A stretch of DNA of 64,000 nucleotides, taken from PALSA-188 sp963720075 (GTDB lineage: Bacteria > Acidobacteriota > Terriglobia > Terriglobales > Acidobacteriaceae). This document shows, piece by piece, positions 42,229-50,574 of this stretch. The translations under genes were made by a program, and so were the position numbers. The stretch lies in assembly GCA_963720075.1 (NCBI GenBank), contig CAVREG010000013.1, positions 62,001-126,000 on the forward strand, given 5' to 3'. Below the pieces are notes generated by a model. That model worked only from the letters and a program-made list of their open reading frames with translations. It did no database searches and was not told the DNA's origin. Numbering within the stretch: the stretch's first letter is position 1; each line of letters begins with the position of its first letter.

Positions 42229-44031
42229 CTATGCGCGTGTGGCTTGAGTCAAAACAAGGCCGTCACCTGCCGCGCTTGCGGAGGCAGCAACTACCGCAGC
42301 CGGAACTTTTCGTTGCACCCGAATTTCACCTCGGGTGTAAATGGCGTCCAGCGCAATCACCGCCGCCGGATCCAATCGTTTGCCCGATAGCGAGTGAATG
42401 ATGCGCAACGCCTCATGCGGCTCGTGAGCCTGCTGGTAAGGACGATTTGTTGTGAGCGCATCAAAGGTGTCAGCCACGGCGATGATTCGCGGCAGCAACG
42501 GAATTTCGTCGCCCTTCAGTGCACGCGGATAGCCACGGCCATCAAGAGATTCATGGTGCAGCTCAATGCCGGGAATCATGTCCTTCAGTTGCGCCACTGG
42601 CCGCAGGATGTTAGCTCCCTTGGTAGTGTGCGTCTTCATGATGTCGAATTCTTCCGGAGTGAGCGCACCGGGTTTCTTGAGGATACGGTCTTCGATTCCG
42701 ATCTTGCCGACGTCATGCAGCTGGGCCGCAACCCGCACAATCTCGATGAAGTCATCATGCTGTCCCATTTCCTTCGCAATCAGCACGGAGTAACGGGTCA
42801 CACGGTCGGAATGGCCGCGGGTGTAGGGATCCTTTTCGTCAACTGCGCCGGCAAGCATTTGGATTGAGCCCATGAAAAGCTCGAGATTTTCATTGGCCGC
42901 GCGTTTCAGATCGAGGACAAAGCGCTCGAGCTCCTCAGACATGGTATTGAACGTGGCCGCCAGCTCGCCGATCTCCGTGCGGCTCTTAAGTTGCACCCGC
43001 TGGCTGAAATCACCGCGGGCGATCGCCCGGCTAGATTCCGTCAAAACTTCCAAGGGATTTGTAATCCGTCGGGCAGCGATCGTGCCAACTCCAATACTCA
43101 AGGCAACCGCCATCATAGCCAGCAATCTTCCTGTGCGCTGCATTTCGTACACGCCCCGATAGGCCTCATCCCGAGGTTTCTGCACCACGACAGCCCAGTC
43201 CAGGTTCGAGACGGGGCTATACGTCCCCAGCATTTTGGTACCCTTCTTGTCGCCAATGGAAAATTCGCGAGTAGCGGCGACCATTTGCGCCTTGCTTCCC
43301 TCATCCACGAAATTACGCACGATCTCGAAGTTGCTCATGTCTTGTCCGGTGGCGTAATCGGATGTCGCTCCGGCAACCAGGCGCCCCTGACTGTCAACCA
43401 CGTAAGGAGTAAGGCCGCCGCGATTCACTTCCTGCAATCGCCGAATCAGAAATTGCAAATCCACCACTGAGGCAATCATTCCAAGGAAACGCCCTCCGTA
43501 TGTCACAGGTGTGCTAACCAACATGACGGTGCGCGCGGACTTTCCGGTTCCCACCACCAAAGCCTCGCCGTTATACGCGCGTCCATCTCTGGCGGCAATG
43601 AAAGCGCGCTCAAGCTCTTTTTGCAAAAAAGCATCCGGGGCAATTCGTCCGGCTGATATGCCTTTGGCGTCAGAATTTAACAGTGTGGCATAGGCAAGGT
43701 CATTGGAAGAAGAGACGAAGTTTTCCAGCAACGCACGCAATTCGGGCGCTTCGACATGCTCGGCGGTAATGTCTCCACCACTGGCAACCTGAAGCGCCGA
43801 AGACAGATTCGCCAGCATCATTCGCAGCGATTCCTGGTGCTGCGAGATATCGTCCGCCAGGGAGCGAGTCACGGTATTTTGGAGCAGTCTTTCGTTCGTG
43901 ATAAGGCGGTCGCGGTTTATATCTTCCATCTGAACCGAGTAAAAATACACCGGCACTACGCTGATGAGTGTGAGAACGCTCAAGATTAGGTAGAGAATGG
44001 GAATTCGAGTTGGAAGATACTTTAAGCGCAC
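42229..44031 (-). CDS. dCache-HAMP-HD-GYP c-di-GMP phosphodiesterase
   Basis: A 600-residue membrane enzyme. Membrane helix 10-30, extracytoplasmic dCache-type sensor (about 40-295), second helix about 300-320, HAMP about 320-372, then an HD-GYP domain. Motifs: His439-Asp440 in 'QLHDVGKIGIEDRIL', 'THTTKGANIL', His492-His493-Glu in 'ELHHESLDGRGYP' (full HHExxDGxGYP), and 'AVADTFDALTTNRPYQ'. All expected metal-site and GYP residues are present, so it is likely active, degrading c-di-GMP in response to an external ligand. It complements the cyclase at 22.7 kb. Confidence 0.92.
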   Translation of the reverse strand: MRLKYLPTRIPILYLILSVLTLISVVPVYFYSVQMEDINRDRLITNERLLQNTVTRSLADDISQHQESLRMMLANLSSALQVASGGDITAEHVEAPELRALLENFVSSSNDLAYATLLNSDAKGISAGRIAPDAFLQKELERAFIAARDGRAYNGEALVVGTGKSARTVMLVSTPVTYGGRFLGMIASVVDLQFLIRRLQEVNRGGLTPYVVDSQGRLVAGATSDYATGQDMSNFEIVRNFVDEGSKAQMVAATREFSIGDKKGTKMLGTYSPVSNLDWAVVVQKPRDEAYRGVYEMQRTGRLLAMMAVALSIGVGTIAARRITNPLEVLTESSRAIARGDFSQRVQLKSRTEIGELAATFNTMSEELERFVLDLKRAANENLELFMGSIQMLAGAVDEKDPYTRGHSDRVTRYSVLIAKEMGQHDDFIEIVRVAAQLHDVGKIGIEDRILKKPGALTPEEFDIMKTHTTKGANILRPVAQLKDMIPGIELHHESLDGRGYPRALKGDEIPLLPRIIAVADTFDALTTNRPYQQAHEPHEALRIIHSLSGKRLDPAAVIALDAIYTRGEIRVQRKVPAAVVAASASAAGDGLVLTQATRA

Positions 44032-44160
44032 AATGGCCCGTGGCGCCGCGATGAGCTAGCGGCGTTTCAAAAGGATCTTTCAAATCTTACTTGGAAACCT
44101 TTCGTGAGGAATGAAGATGAGAGCCCGAAGCGATTACGAAAGTACCGCTACTGAAATCTG

Positions 44161-45195
44161 CTAGAAGCTTTCCTTCGATAATCCGGCCTCGCTTTTGGCG
44201 GTTCGGGTCATCAGCTCATGGATGGCGGTGGTGGGCGACTTTCCGTGATTCAGAATCTCGTGCATCTGGTTAGCAATGGGCAGTTCAATCCCATGCGCCT
44301 CGGCGAGGCCGACAGCTGCGCGGGTCGTGGAAATGCCCTCGGCCACCATGCCGTGCATCGCCACAATGATATCCGGCAGCTTGCGTCCCCGGCCCAATTC
44401 GAAGCCAACACTGCGGTTCCGGGAAAGCTCCCCAGTGCACGTTAGAACCAAATCGCCCAATCCGGCTAAGCCGGCCATGGTTTCTGATCGGCCGCCGCAC
44501 GCAACGACCAAACGAGTAATCTCGGCCAGACCCCGAGTGATGAGGGCCGCAATGGAATTGTGTCCAAATCCGAGTCCGCTGCACACGCCAGCTGCCATGG
44601 CGATAATGTTCTTCAGCGCACCGCCGAGTTCCACTCCGGTGACGTCATCGTTCGTGTATAAGCGGAACCTGGCGTCGCTGAATTCTTTTTGCACAGTTCG
44701 TGTAAGCTCTCGATCGCAAGACGCAATAGTGAGAGCAGAAGGATCTCCACGCGCGGCCTCCACGGCAAATGACGGCCCACTGAGTGCTCCGACGCGGGGA
44801 ACGAATCCACCATCCGAAGAGACGACTGCGGCGATCACCTCGCTCATCCTCAGCAAAGTTTCCGGCTCCAAACCTTTCGTGGCGCTGACAAACAACATTT
44901 GGTCATTCAGATAGGAGCGCATTTCCAAAAATAAAGAACGGCAGTGTTGCGAAGGCATAACGCTGGTTACAATCTCAGCATCTTGAAGAGCCTGCTTTAT
45001 ACTGCTTGTTGCGGTAACACACTGGGGAATCGGCTGTTGAGGCAGAAATATTTGGTTCATCCGCGTGGCGGCAATGGAATCGCAAACTTCTTTTTCGTGA
45101 GCCCATAGTTGAATTTGGTGCACATCCTGCCGTCCCAGGATGATTGAAAGTCCAGTACCCCAAGCTCCCGCGCCGATAATTGCGATTCGACTCAT
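44161..45195 (-). CDS. gpsA: Glycerol-3-phosphate dehydrogenase (NAD(P)+)
   Basis: A 344-residue enzyme making sn-glycerol 3-phosphate from DHAP. NAD(P) motif 'IAIIGAGAWGTGLSIIL', catalytic 'GVELGGALKNIIAMAAGVCSGLGFGHNS', and 'LAGLGDLVLTCTGELSRNRSVG'. ATG 45195 overlaps the plsY stop by 4 nt (ATGA), so I chose it over an upstream in-frame start. GpsA supplies the substrate of PlsY encoded just upstream, so the pair forms a phospholipid-precursor unit. Confidence 0.95.
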   Translation of the reverse strand: MSRIAIIGAGAWGTGLSIILGRQDVHQIQLWAHEKEVCDSIAATRMNQIFLPQQPIPQCVTATSSIKQALQDAEIVTSVMPSQHCRSLFLEMRSYLNDQMLFVSATKGLEPETLLRMSEVIAAVVSSDGGFVPRVGALSGPSFAVEAARGDPSALTIASCDRELTRTVQKEFSDARFRLYTNDDVTGVELGGALKNIIAMAAGVCSGLGFGHNSIAALITRGLAEITRLVVACGGRSETMAGLAGLGDLVLTCTGELSRNRSVGFELGRGRKLPDIIVAMHGMVAEGISTTRAAVGLAEAHGIELPIANQMHEILNHGKSPTTAIHELMTRTAKSEAGLSKESF

Positions 45196-45791
45196 CCGCG
45201 CTTCCACCTGAAACGGGGCTCGGTTCCTGCACTCAACCGGCGAATGTTGGCATGGTGTCTAAGCACAATGAGAAGGGAAGCGATTGCCATTAAGTAAATA
45301 GCGCGATTATCCACGTGCGGGCTAAGCAATAGCGCCAACACGGGGAATACGAGTACCGCGATAATTGAGCTTAGAGAAACGTAGCGGAATAGAAGAATCA
45401 GGACCGCGAATATTGCCAGTGCCAGTAGAACGGCCTTAGGCGCGAGAAGCACGAATGAACCTAATCCGGTTGCAACCCCTTTACCCCCTCGAAAATTCAG
45501 CCAAACAGGAAACATGTGACCGACGATAGCGAGGAGCGCAGCCGTGGCGGCCAGCGAAGGCTTTCCTGGGAATAGGTGTAGGGTTAGTGCGACAGCTGCA
45601 AGTCCCTTAAGCGCGTCGAGGACTAAAGTGAGAATGCCGAGCCACAGCGACGACCGCGCCACGTTGGTAGCGCCAATGTTTCCACTGCCTACCCGTCGAA
45701 TATCCTCGCCGCGAAATGCGCGCACCAAGATGTACCCGAACGGGATTGATCCTAGGAGATATCCAATAACGATGGTTGTGAAAATTGGCAC
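45192..45791 (-). CDS. plsY: Glycerol-3-phosphate acyltransferase
   Basis: A 199-residue inner-membrane acyltransferase using acyl-phosphate. The three PlsY signatures are clear: 'YLLGSIPFGYILVR', 'GSGNIGATNVAR' and 'GHMFPVWLNFRGGKGVATG'. About five membrane helices. It is followed in the same operon by gpsA (overlap) and preceded 35 nt by thpR. Confidence 0.95.
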   Translation of the reverse strand: MPIFTTIVIGYLLGSIPFGYILVRAFRGEDIRRVGSGNIGATNVARSSLWLGILTLVLDALKGLAAVALTLHLFPGKPSLAATAALLAIVGHMFPVWLNFRGGKGVATGLGSFVLLAPKAVLLALAIFAVLILLFRYVSLSSIIAVLVFPVLALLLSPHVDNRAIYLMAIASLLIVLRHHANIRRLSAGTEPRFRWKRG

Positions 45792-45826
45792 AAATTTATT
45801 TTGCGGCCACGTTTATGTGGAGCGAA

Positions 45827-46408
45827 TCAGCGCAGCTCGAACCGCGCCATCTTCGTGTAACTGGATCCTTCAGCGGAAAGCTTGCTCTCATAGAGAAAGA
45901 ACTCATGGGCGGTCATCGTACCAAATTCCGGGGTAGACAATGCTTTCAATTTTTCTTGTAGGCGTTCGAATCGGCGATTCGGATGGTCATCTTTTCGAGA
46001 GTGGGGCGTGCCTGAGCCAGCTCGCGCGAGCGTAATGTGCGGACTAAACGCGTGAATTTCTTTGGGAACCTTAATGGCGAACATTACTTCGTCAATGGCC
46101 GCGGCGAGCGAAGCAAGTTCTGGGCCTGCCTTGAGTCCAATCCAAAAGATGCGAGGAAGCTTGGCTCCGGGAAAGAATCCGCATTCACGAAAAGTAATCT
46201 CGAAAGGTTTGGACCTGACCGATGAGAGCGTGAGTTTGATTGTTTCGAGTGACTCGCTAGGCTTCTCGCCGATGAATTTTAAAGTGACGTGCAGCGACTC
46301 CGGGCGCACCCATCGTACGTCCGGCGCAAATCCCGATACTCCTTCTACAAATCGCTGGATGCGTGTGCGGACCTGTTCATCAATATCCAGGGCAACAAAG
46401 AGCCGCAT
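45827..46408 (-). CDS. thpR: RNA 2',3'-cyclic phosphodiesterase
   Basis: A 193-residue LigT-like 2H phosphoesterase. Two HxT motifs: 'SLHVTLKFIGE' and 'FSPHITLARAGSG', and the start 'RLFVALDIDEQVRTRIQRFV' fits the family. I chose ATG 46408 because the longer frame runs through the repeat at 46437-46526. It opens a thpR-plsY-gpsA run. Confidence 0.9.
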   Translation of the reverse strand: MRLFVALDIDEQVRTRIQRFVEGVSGFAPDVRWVRPESLHVTLKFIGEKPSESLETIKLTLSSVRSKPFEITFRECGFFPGAKLPRIFWIGLKAGPELASLAAAIDEVMFAIKVPKEIHAFSPHITLARAGSGTPHSRKDDHPNRRFERLQEKLKALSTPEFGTMTAHEFFLYESKLSAEGSSYTKMARFELR

Positions 46409-46436
46409 TGGGGATTTTCCGGGCAGAATGCAAAAT

Positions 46437-46526
46437 GTGGGGCGGACACTCTTGTCCGCCGCAGTTGATGTTAAGGGAAGAGCAAAAGATCGAGTCAAAA
46501 TCCGCGGACAAGAGTGTCCGCGCCAC
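46437..46526. repeat. REPIN-like palindrome pair, family 1, copy B
   Basis: Left arm 46437-46461 matches copy A's left arm exactly; the right arm at about 46503-46526 is its inverse with one difference near the end (CCGCGCCAC). Each arm holds GGCGGACA/TGTCCGCC-type hairpins (the right outer base differs). Located between the tonB-like gene and thpR. Confidence 0.85.
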
Positions 46527-46557
46527 ACGATCAAGATCCATCTACCAGAAACTTGTA

Positions 46558-47370
46558 CTAATTAGTCGAGATCGTGAAGTTCACCGTGATCCGGGCTTCG
46601 GTTTCTACGGCTTTTCCATCCTGATAGTACGGTTTGAAGTGCCATTGCGTGACTGCTTCGCGGGCCGCTTCGGAAAGAATCGCCGGACCACTGATCACGT
46701 GCAAGTCCTCAATGGTGCCCTCTTTGCCGATTAAAGCCTGTAGTACGACCGCACCTTCAACTTTCATTTGTCGCGCCAGCAGCGGATAATTGGGCCGGAC
46801 AGGGCGGGAGATGACTTCAGCCGCACTGGGCGACATCTTAACTCGATCAGACGCAATTATCGTCGCTTGACGCGCGGTCTCGCCGGCAACGACAGGTGGC
46901 TCAGAGGCGGCGGGCGCACTGGGTTGCATGTCAATCTTTACAGAATTGTTTCCGGGGTGCACGGTTTGATGGTGATCTCCAGCAACTACTTCAACCTGTA
47001 GCGGAGGCAGAACCGCGCGGCTGGTCACGACAGGTCCAGAAGAGTCCTCAGCGCTCGCTGTCGCCGCCGGGGCTTGCTTATGCGGCTTCGCCTTCGTCTT
47101 TGAAGTGGCAGGCAGGACTGGCTGAGCCACTTTCGGCGTAGCTTCGGTGGTGATTTCAGCGGAGCTGTCGTCCGACTGGTCAGCTTGCGACGCGGCGTCG
47201 GGTGGAAACAGATATTGTGACAAAAATGGCCAGTTCTTCGCGGCCACCACGACCAGCGACGCGAGCAAAAGCGCGAGCGCAATCAGCATCCGTCGGCGTT
47301 GTTTTGGTTGGTGATCTTCGGGTAAAGGATTGCTTACTTCGGCTTCGACCTTCTGTTCCAGCACTGGCAT
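46558..47370 (-). CDS. TonB-family energy transducer
   Basis: A 270-residue protein: cytoplasmic basic N-terminus ('PKQRRRMLIALALLLASLVVVAA', membrane helix about 28-44), a Pro/Ala/Lys-rich periplasmic linker (about 60-185), and a C-terminal TonB domain 'RPNYPLLARQMKVEGAVVLQALIGKEGTIEDL' ending 'ARITVNFTI'. The TonB fold transmits proton-motive energy to outer-membrane receptors, two of which are in this window. No exbB/exbD is adjacent. Confidence 0.88.
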   Translation of the reverse strand: MPVLEQKVEAEVSNPLPEDHQPKQRRRMLIALALLLASLVVVAAKNWPFLSQYLFPPDAASQADQSDDSSAEITTEATPKVAQPVLPATSKTKAKPHKQAPAATASAEDSSGPVVTSRAVLPPLQVEVVAGDHHQTVHPGNNSVKIDMQPSAPAASEPPVVAGETARQATIIASDRVKMSPSAAEVISRPVRPNYPLLARQMKVEGAVVLQALIGKEGTIEDLHVISGPAILSEAAREAVTQWHFKPYYQDGKAVETEARITVNFTISTN

Positions 47371-47534
47371 GTTGGAGCTCCCCGGCCACGGGGGATCGGG
47401 CCTGCGAATAGTATGCCCTGAAATTCGCCGGAAGGCTAGTAAGAATTTAGTTAACTTAAGGCGTACGTCAAACGGTCTGATTCAAGGCGCTTTATAAAAT
47501 CGCTGGAGCAGCAATTTCGCATTATTCGGCGCGG

Positions 47535-48812
47535 CTAGCAGGCCAGTTGTTCGCGGGTAAGCTTCAGCCCGTTCAGGTTGCCAAGGACGGTTACGGCAAT
47601 CGAATCCGTCTGGAAGAACTGATTTGCCAGTTCTTTCAACTCTTCGGCGGTCACACTTTCAATTTTCTCGATCAGCTCATCCAACCCATAGAAATGGTCA
47701 AAATACATTTCCTGGCGAGCCAAATTCGACATGCGGGCCGTGGATGATTCCAGCGAAAGCATGAGGCTGCCCTTCAGCTGGTCTTTCGCTCGCCGGAGTT
47801 CATCCGGGGGCACTTCCTCAACCTTCAACTTGCGAAATTCAGAAACGATAGACTGCACCACTTTTGGTGCAGACTCTCGCGACGTCCCGGCATACACCGA
47901 GAGGCATCCGGTATCGCGATAGGGGGTCAGATCGCTATAGATCGCGTACGCCAGACCCTGCCGCTCGCGAATGTTCTGGAAGAGGCGCGAACTCATCCCA
48001 CCGCCCAGAAGCGTGTTCAAGATATACGACGCGTGGCGCCGTTCGTGGGTGATCGGATGTGACGGTACGCCCACGCAAATCTGCACCTGCTCCAGGGCTT
48101 TCTTGTTCCGCATGATGATTCGCGGAACGATCTTAGGCTGGGGACTGTGAAAGCCATTCTTCATGGGCTTCATTTGCTCAAAGTGCTTCGCTACCAGATC
48201 CACGAAATGCTGGTGTTTCAAATGGCCAGCGGCGCAAATAACCAGATTACCGGGCGCGAAGCGCTGTCCATAGAAATCCATAACCGGATCGCGCTCGAAC
48301 TTCTTGACCGTATCTTTGGTGCCTAAAATCGGCTTACCCAGAGGATGGTCTTTCCAGAAATTCTGGGTAAAAATCTCGTGGACAAGATAATCCGGGCTGT
48401 CTTCGTCCATCTTGATTTCTTCAAGGATCACGCCCCGTTCGCGGCCAATGTCATTGGCATCAAAAACAGGGTGGAGAACCAGGTCGCTGAGAACGTCCAT
48501 CGCAATAGGCAAGTGTTCGTCGAGCACTTTGACGTTGAAGCTGATACATTCTTTGGCAGTGAAGGCGTCCATATTGCCGCCGATGGAATCAACCTGGCGC
48601 GCAATGTCTTCGGCGGTGCGATGCTTGGTCCCCTTGAAGACCATGTGCTCAACGAAATGGGAGATTCCATTCCATTGCAGGTCTTCATCCCGCGAACCGG
48701 TCTTGATCCATATTCCGATGGAGACGGAGCGAATGTGCTCCATTTCCTCGGTAATAATGGCCAGTCCATTAGGCAGGACTTCGCGGTGGATGTTTCGGAC
48801 CTCTTCAACCAT
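47535..48812 (-). CDS. M16 family zinc peptidase
   Basis: A 425-residue insulinase-type peptidase, the single-repeat form. Zinc motif 'HFVEHMVFKG' (HxxEH at 52-56) with the third ligand Glu about 75 residues on, at 'REVLPNGLAIITEEME' N-terminus and 'RERQGLAYAIYSDLTPY' (the R..GL.Y motif) in the second half. Related to YmxG/MPP-beta. It is divergent from rlmN with about 180 nt between. Confidence 0.92.
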   Translation of the reverse strand: MVEEVRNIHREVLPNGLAIITEEMEHIRSVSIGIWIKTGSRDEDLQWNGISHFVEHMVFKGTKHRTAEDIARQVDSIGGNMDAFTAKECISFNVKVLDEHLPIAMDVLSDLVLHPVFDANDIGRERGVILEEIKMDEDSPDYLVHEIFTQNFWKDHPLGKPILGTKDTVKKFERDPVMDFYGQRFAPGNLVICAAGHLKHQHFVDLVAKHFEQMKPMKNGFHSPQPKIVPRIIMRNKKALEQVQICVGVPSHPITHERRHASYILNTLLGGGMSSRLFQNIRERQGLAYAIYSDLTPYRDTGCLSVYAGTSRESAPKVVQSIVSEFRKLKVEEVPPDELRRAKDQLKGSLMLSLESSTARMSNLARQEMYFDHFYGLDELIEKIESVTAEELKELANQFFQTDSIAVTVLGNLNGLKLTREQLAC

Positions 48813-48995
48813 GCATTTTCACCAAAAGGCTTCTCAGAAACCGCGGAAGCCAACGACTCATCTATTGTTACACAATACGATCAATGGCGCGAACCGGATA
48901 TAAGTCTTTGTGTTAGTTATAGTTAGACGTAAATATTGCGACCCTACTTGCACTTGCCGTTCGCATCCTTCAACGGCCGATTAGTGATTAGATGC

Positions 48996-50117
48996 ATGAG
49001 TGATAACAAACGAATCCCGCTCGTAGGCTTGAGCCTGCATGAACTTGCGGATCTCGCTGATGATTGGGGTGAGCCGGCATTTCGCGCCCGCCAACTCTTT
49101 GAAGCGGTTTATCGGCAGCGGTCGGATTCGCTTGAGTCAATCACTACTTTGCCGTTGGGTTTGCGCTCTGTGTTGAGCAACTCAGGCTTCCAAATCGGAC
49201 TGCCCAAAATCGAGAAGAAATTCATTTCCAGCGACGGCACGGCCCGCTACCTGATCGCCTTGGGCGATGGTCAGACCATCGAAACGGTTTGGATGCCCGA
49301 GGGGGACAACGGTGAAACTGGCGACGGCACGGAAGCAGGAGACAGCACGAATGGATCGCGAACAGGTCGGGCGACCATTTGCGTTTCCAGCCAGGTTGGT
49401 TGCGCTGTGGCATGCGAATTCTGCATGACCGCGCTGCTGGGAGTGAAGCGCAACCTAACCGCCGGAGAGATTGTTGGACAAGTTTGCGCCGTACTCAATG
49501 ATCAGCAGGTTTCGCCTCCAAGTGATCGCATCAACCTCGTCTTTATGGGGATGGGCGAGCCTTTCCTGAATTATGACAATTTCATAAAGGCGGTCAGACT
49601 GCTGACCGAAGGTGTTGGAATTCCTGAATCGAGGATGACGGTTTCGACGGCAGGGATCGTTCCGCGCATCTACGATCTTGGATCGGAAGCGGTTCGCCCT
49701 AAATTGGCGATCTCATTGAATGCTTCGAATGACAGTCTGCGGACGAAGTTGATGCCGATCAACCGCAAATGGAATCTGGAAAAGCTCATTGCCGCGGCAA
49801 GAGATTTTCCGCTGCGCCCACGGGAGAAACTAACATTCGAGTACGTTCTGCTCAACGAAGTAAACGACTCCGAGTTCAACGCGCGCGAAGTTGTCGAGTT
49901 GATTCGTGGTTTGCGGGCCAAAGTAAATTTGATTGCTTTGAATCCTGGCCCCGGAATTGATTTCGCAACGCCAGACCAGGACCGAGTGTTTCGGTTTCAA
50001 GAAATACTCGTGGATGCTGGTATCCCCGCATTTATTCGCCGCCCCAGGGGTCGCGACATCTACGCCGCCTGTGGCCAGTTGAAACGAACTGTGGAGATGA
50101 CAGTGCCCATGAGCTGA
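48996..50117 (+). CDS. rlmN: 23S rRNA/tRNA (adenine-C2) methyltransferase
   Basis: A 373-residue radical SAM methylase for A2503 of 23S rRNA and A37 of tRNA. Radical SAM Cys motif in 'GCAVACEFCMTALLG' (CxxxCxxC), GMGEP in 'VFMGMGEPFLNYDN', and C-terminal Cys in 'AACGQLKRT'. ATG 48996 chosen from the family start. An acidic, Gly/Ser-rich insert (about 'GDNGETGDGTEAGDSTNGSR') sits before the Cys motif, where other RlmN have a tight turn, and is probably disordered. Confidence 0.93.
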   Translation: MSDNKRIPLVGLSLHELADLADDWGEPAFRARQLFEAVYRQRSDSLESITTLPLGLRSVLSNSGFQIGLPKIEKKFISSDGTARYLIALGDGQTIETVWMPEGDNGETGDGTEAGDSTNGSRTGRATICVSSQVGCAVACEFCMTALLGVKRNLTAGEIVGQVCAVLNDQQVSPPSDRINLVFMGMGEPFLNYDNFIKAVRLLTEGVGIPESRMTVSTAGIVPRIYDLGSEAVRPKLAISLNASNDSLRTKLMPINRKWNLEKLIAAARDFPLRPREKLTFEYVLLNEVNDSEFNAREVVELIRGLRAKVNLIALNPGPGIDFATPDQDRVFRFQEILVDAGIPAFIRRPRGRDIYAACGQLKRTVEMTVPMS

Positions 50118-50206
50118 TCCGCATTCGGCGGGCTGTCACTATATGGCGGTCTGCAATGCCGGGATACTCCGATCTTTCTGGTGCCGTGAAGTGGAGGAAT
50201 GATTCA

Positions 50207-50569
50207 ATGATCGAGAAGAAGGTCATGAAACACATCGCAGCCATTTTTTTACTCCTCGTGTTATGCCAGTTTCATGCCATTGCGCAATCTTCGACTGGCT
50301 CATCATCAGGAACCCCAGCCGCCGCGTCCGGCAAGACTGCCACGTTGCCTCGGTCCGTCAATAAGACCGCCTCCAACATGAGCGATGCAAACGGCAGGCC
50401 GTCCGCTTCCGAAATTGCCACCGCCAAATCCAGCGGCAAGGTCTGGGTGAACACGCAAAGCGGCGTCTATCACAGGAGCGGTCGTTGGTATGGCAAAACC
50501 AAAACAGGAAAGTTCATGACCGAGACTGAGGCGAAAGCTGCCGGATACAAAGAAGCCAAGAAGGATTAG
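50207..50569 (+). CDS. Small exported basic protein
   Basis: A 120-residue protein with a signal peptide (core 'IAAIFLLLVLCQFHAIAQ'). After a Ser/Thr/Ala-rich linker (about 25-70) comes a compact domain: 'GKVWVNTQSGVYHRSGRWYGKTKTGKFMTETEAKAAGYKEAKKD'-like, whose key residues are VWVNT, VYHR, RWYG, GKFM and AGYK. This 'vNT.SGVYH..GRWYG.T..GkfMTE.eA...GY' domain is a widespread short C-terminal module of exported proteins. ATG 50207 has a GGAGG at 9 nt. Ends 5 nt before the TonB receptor stop on the other strand. Confidence 0.75.
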   Translation: MIEKKVMKHIAAIFLLLVLCQFHAIAQSSTGSSSGTPAAASGKTATLPRSVNKTASNMSDANGRPSASEIATAKSSGKVWVNTQSGVYHRSGRWYGKTKTGKFMTETEAKAAGYKEAKKD

Positions 50570-50574
50570 CCGAT

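Noticed and set aside
46409..46534. 42-residue N-terminal extension of thpR
   Set aside because: It translates the palindromic repeat; family start is at ATG 46408.
48345..48926. 193-codon plus-strand ORF opposite the M16 peptidase
   Set aside because: Shadow ORF; the minus-strand peptidase has full catalytic motifs.
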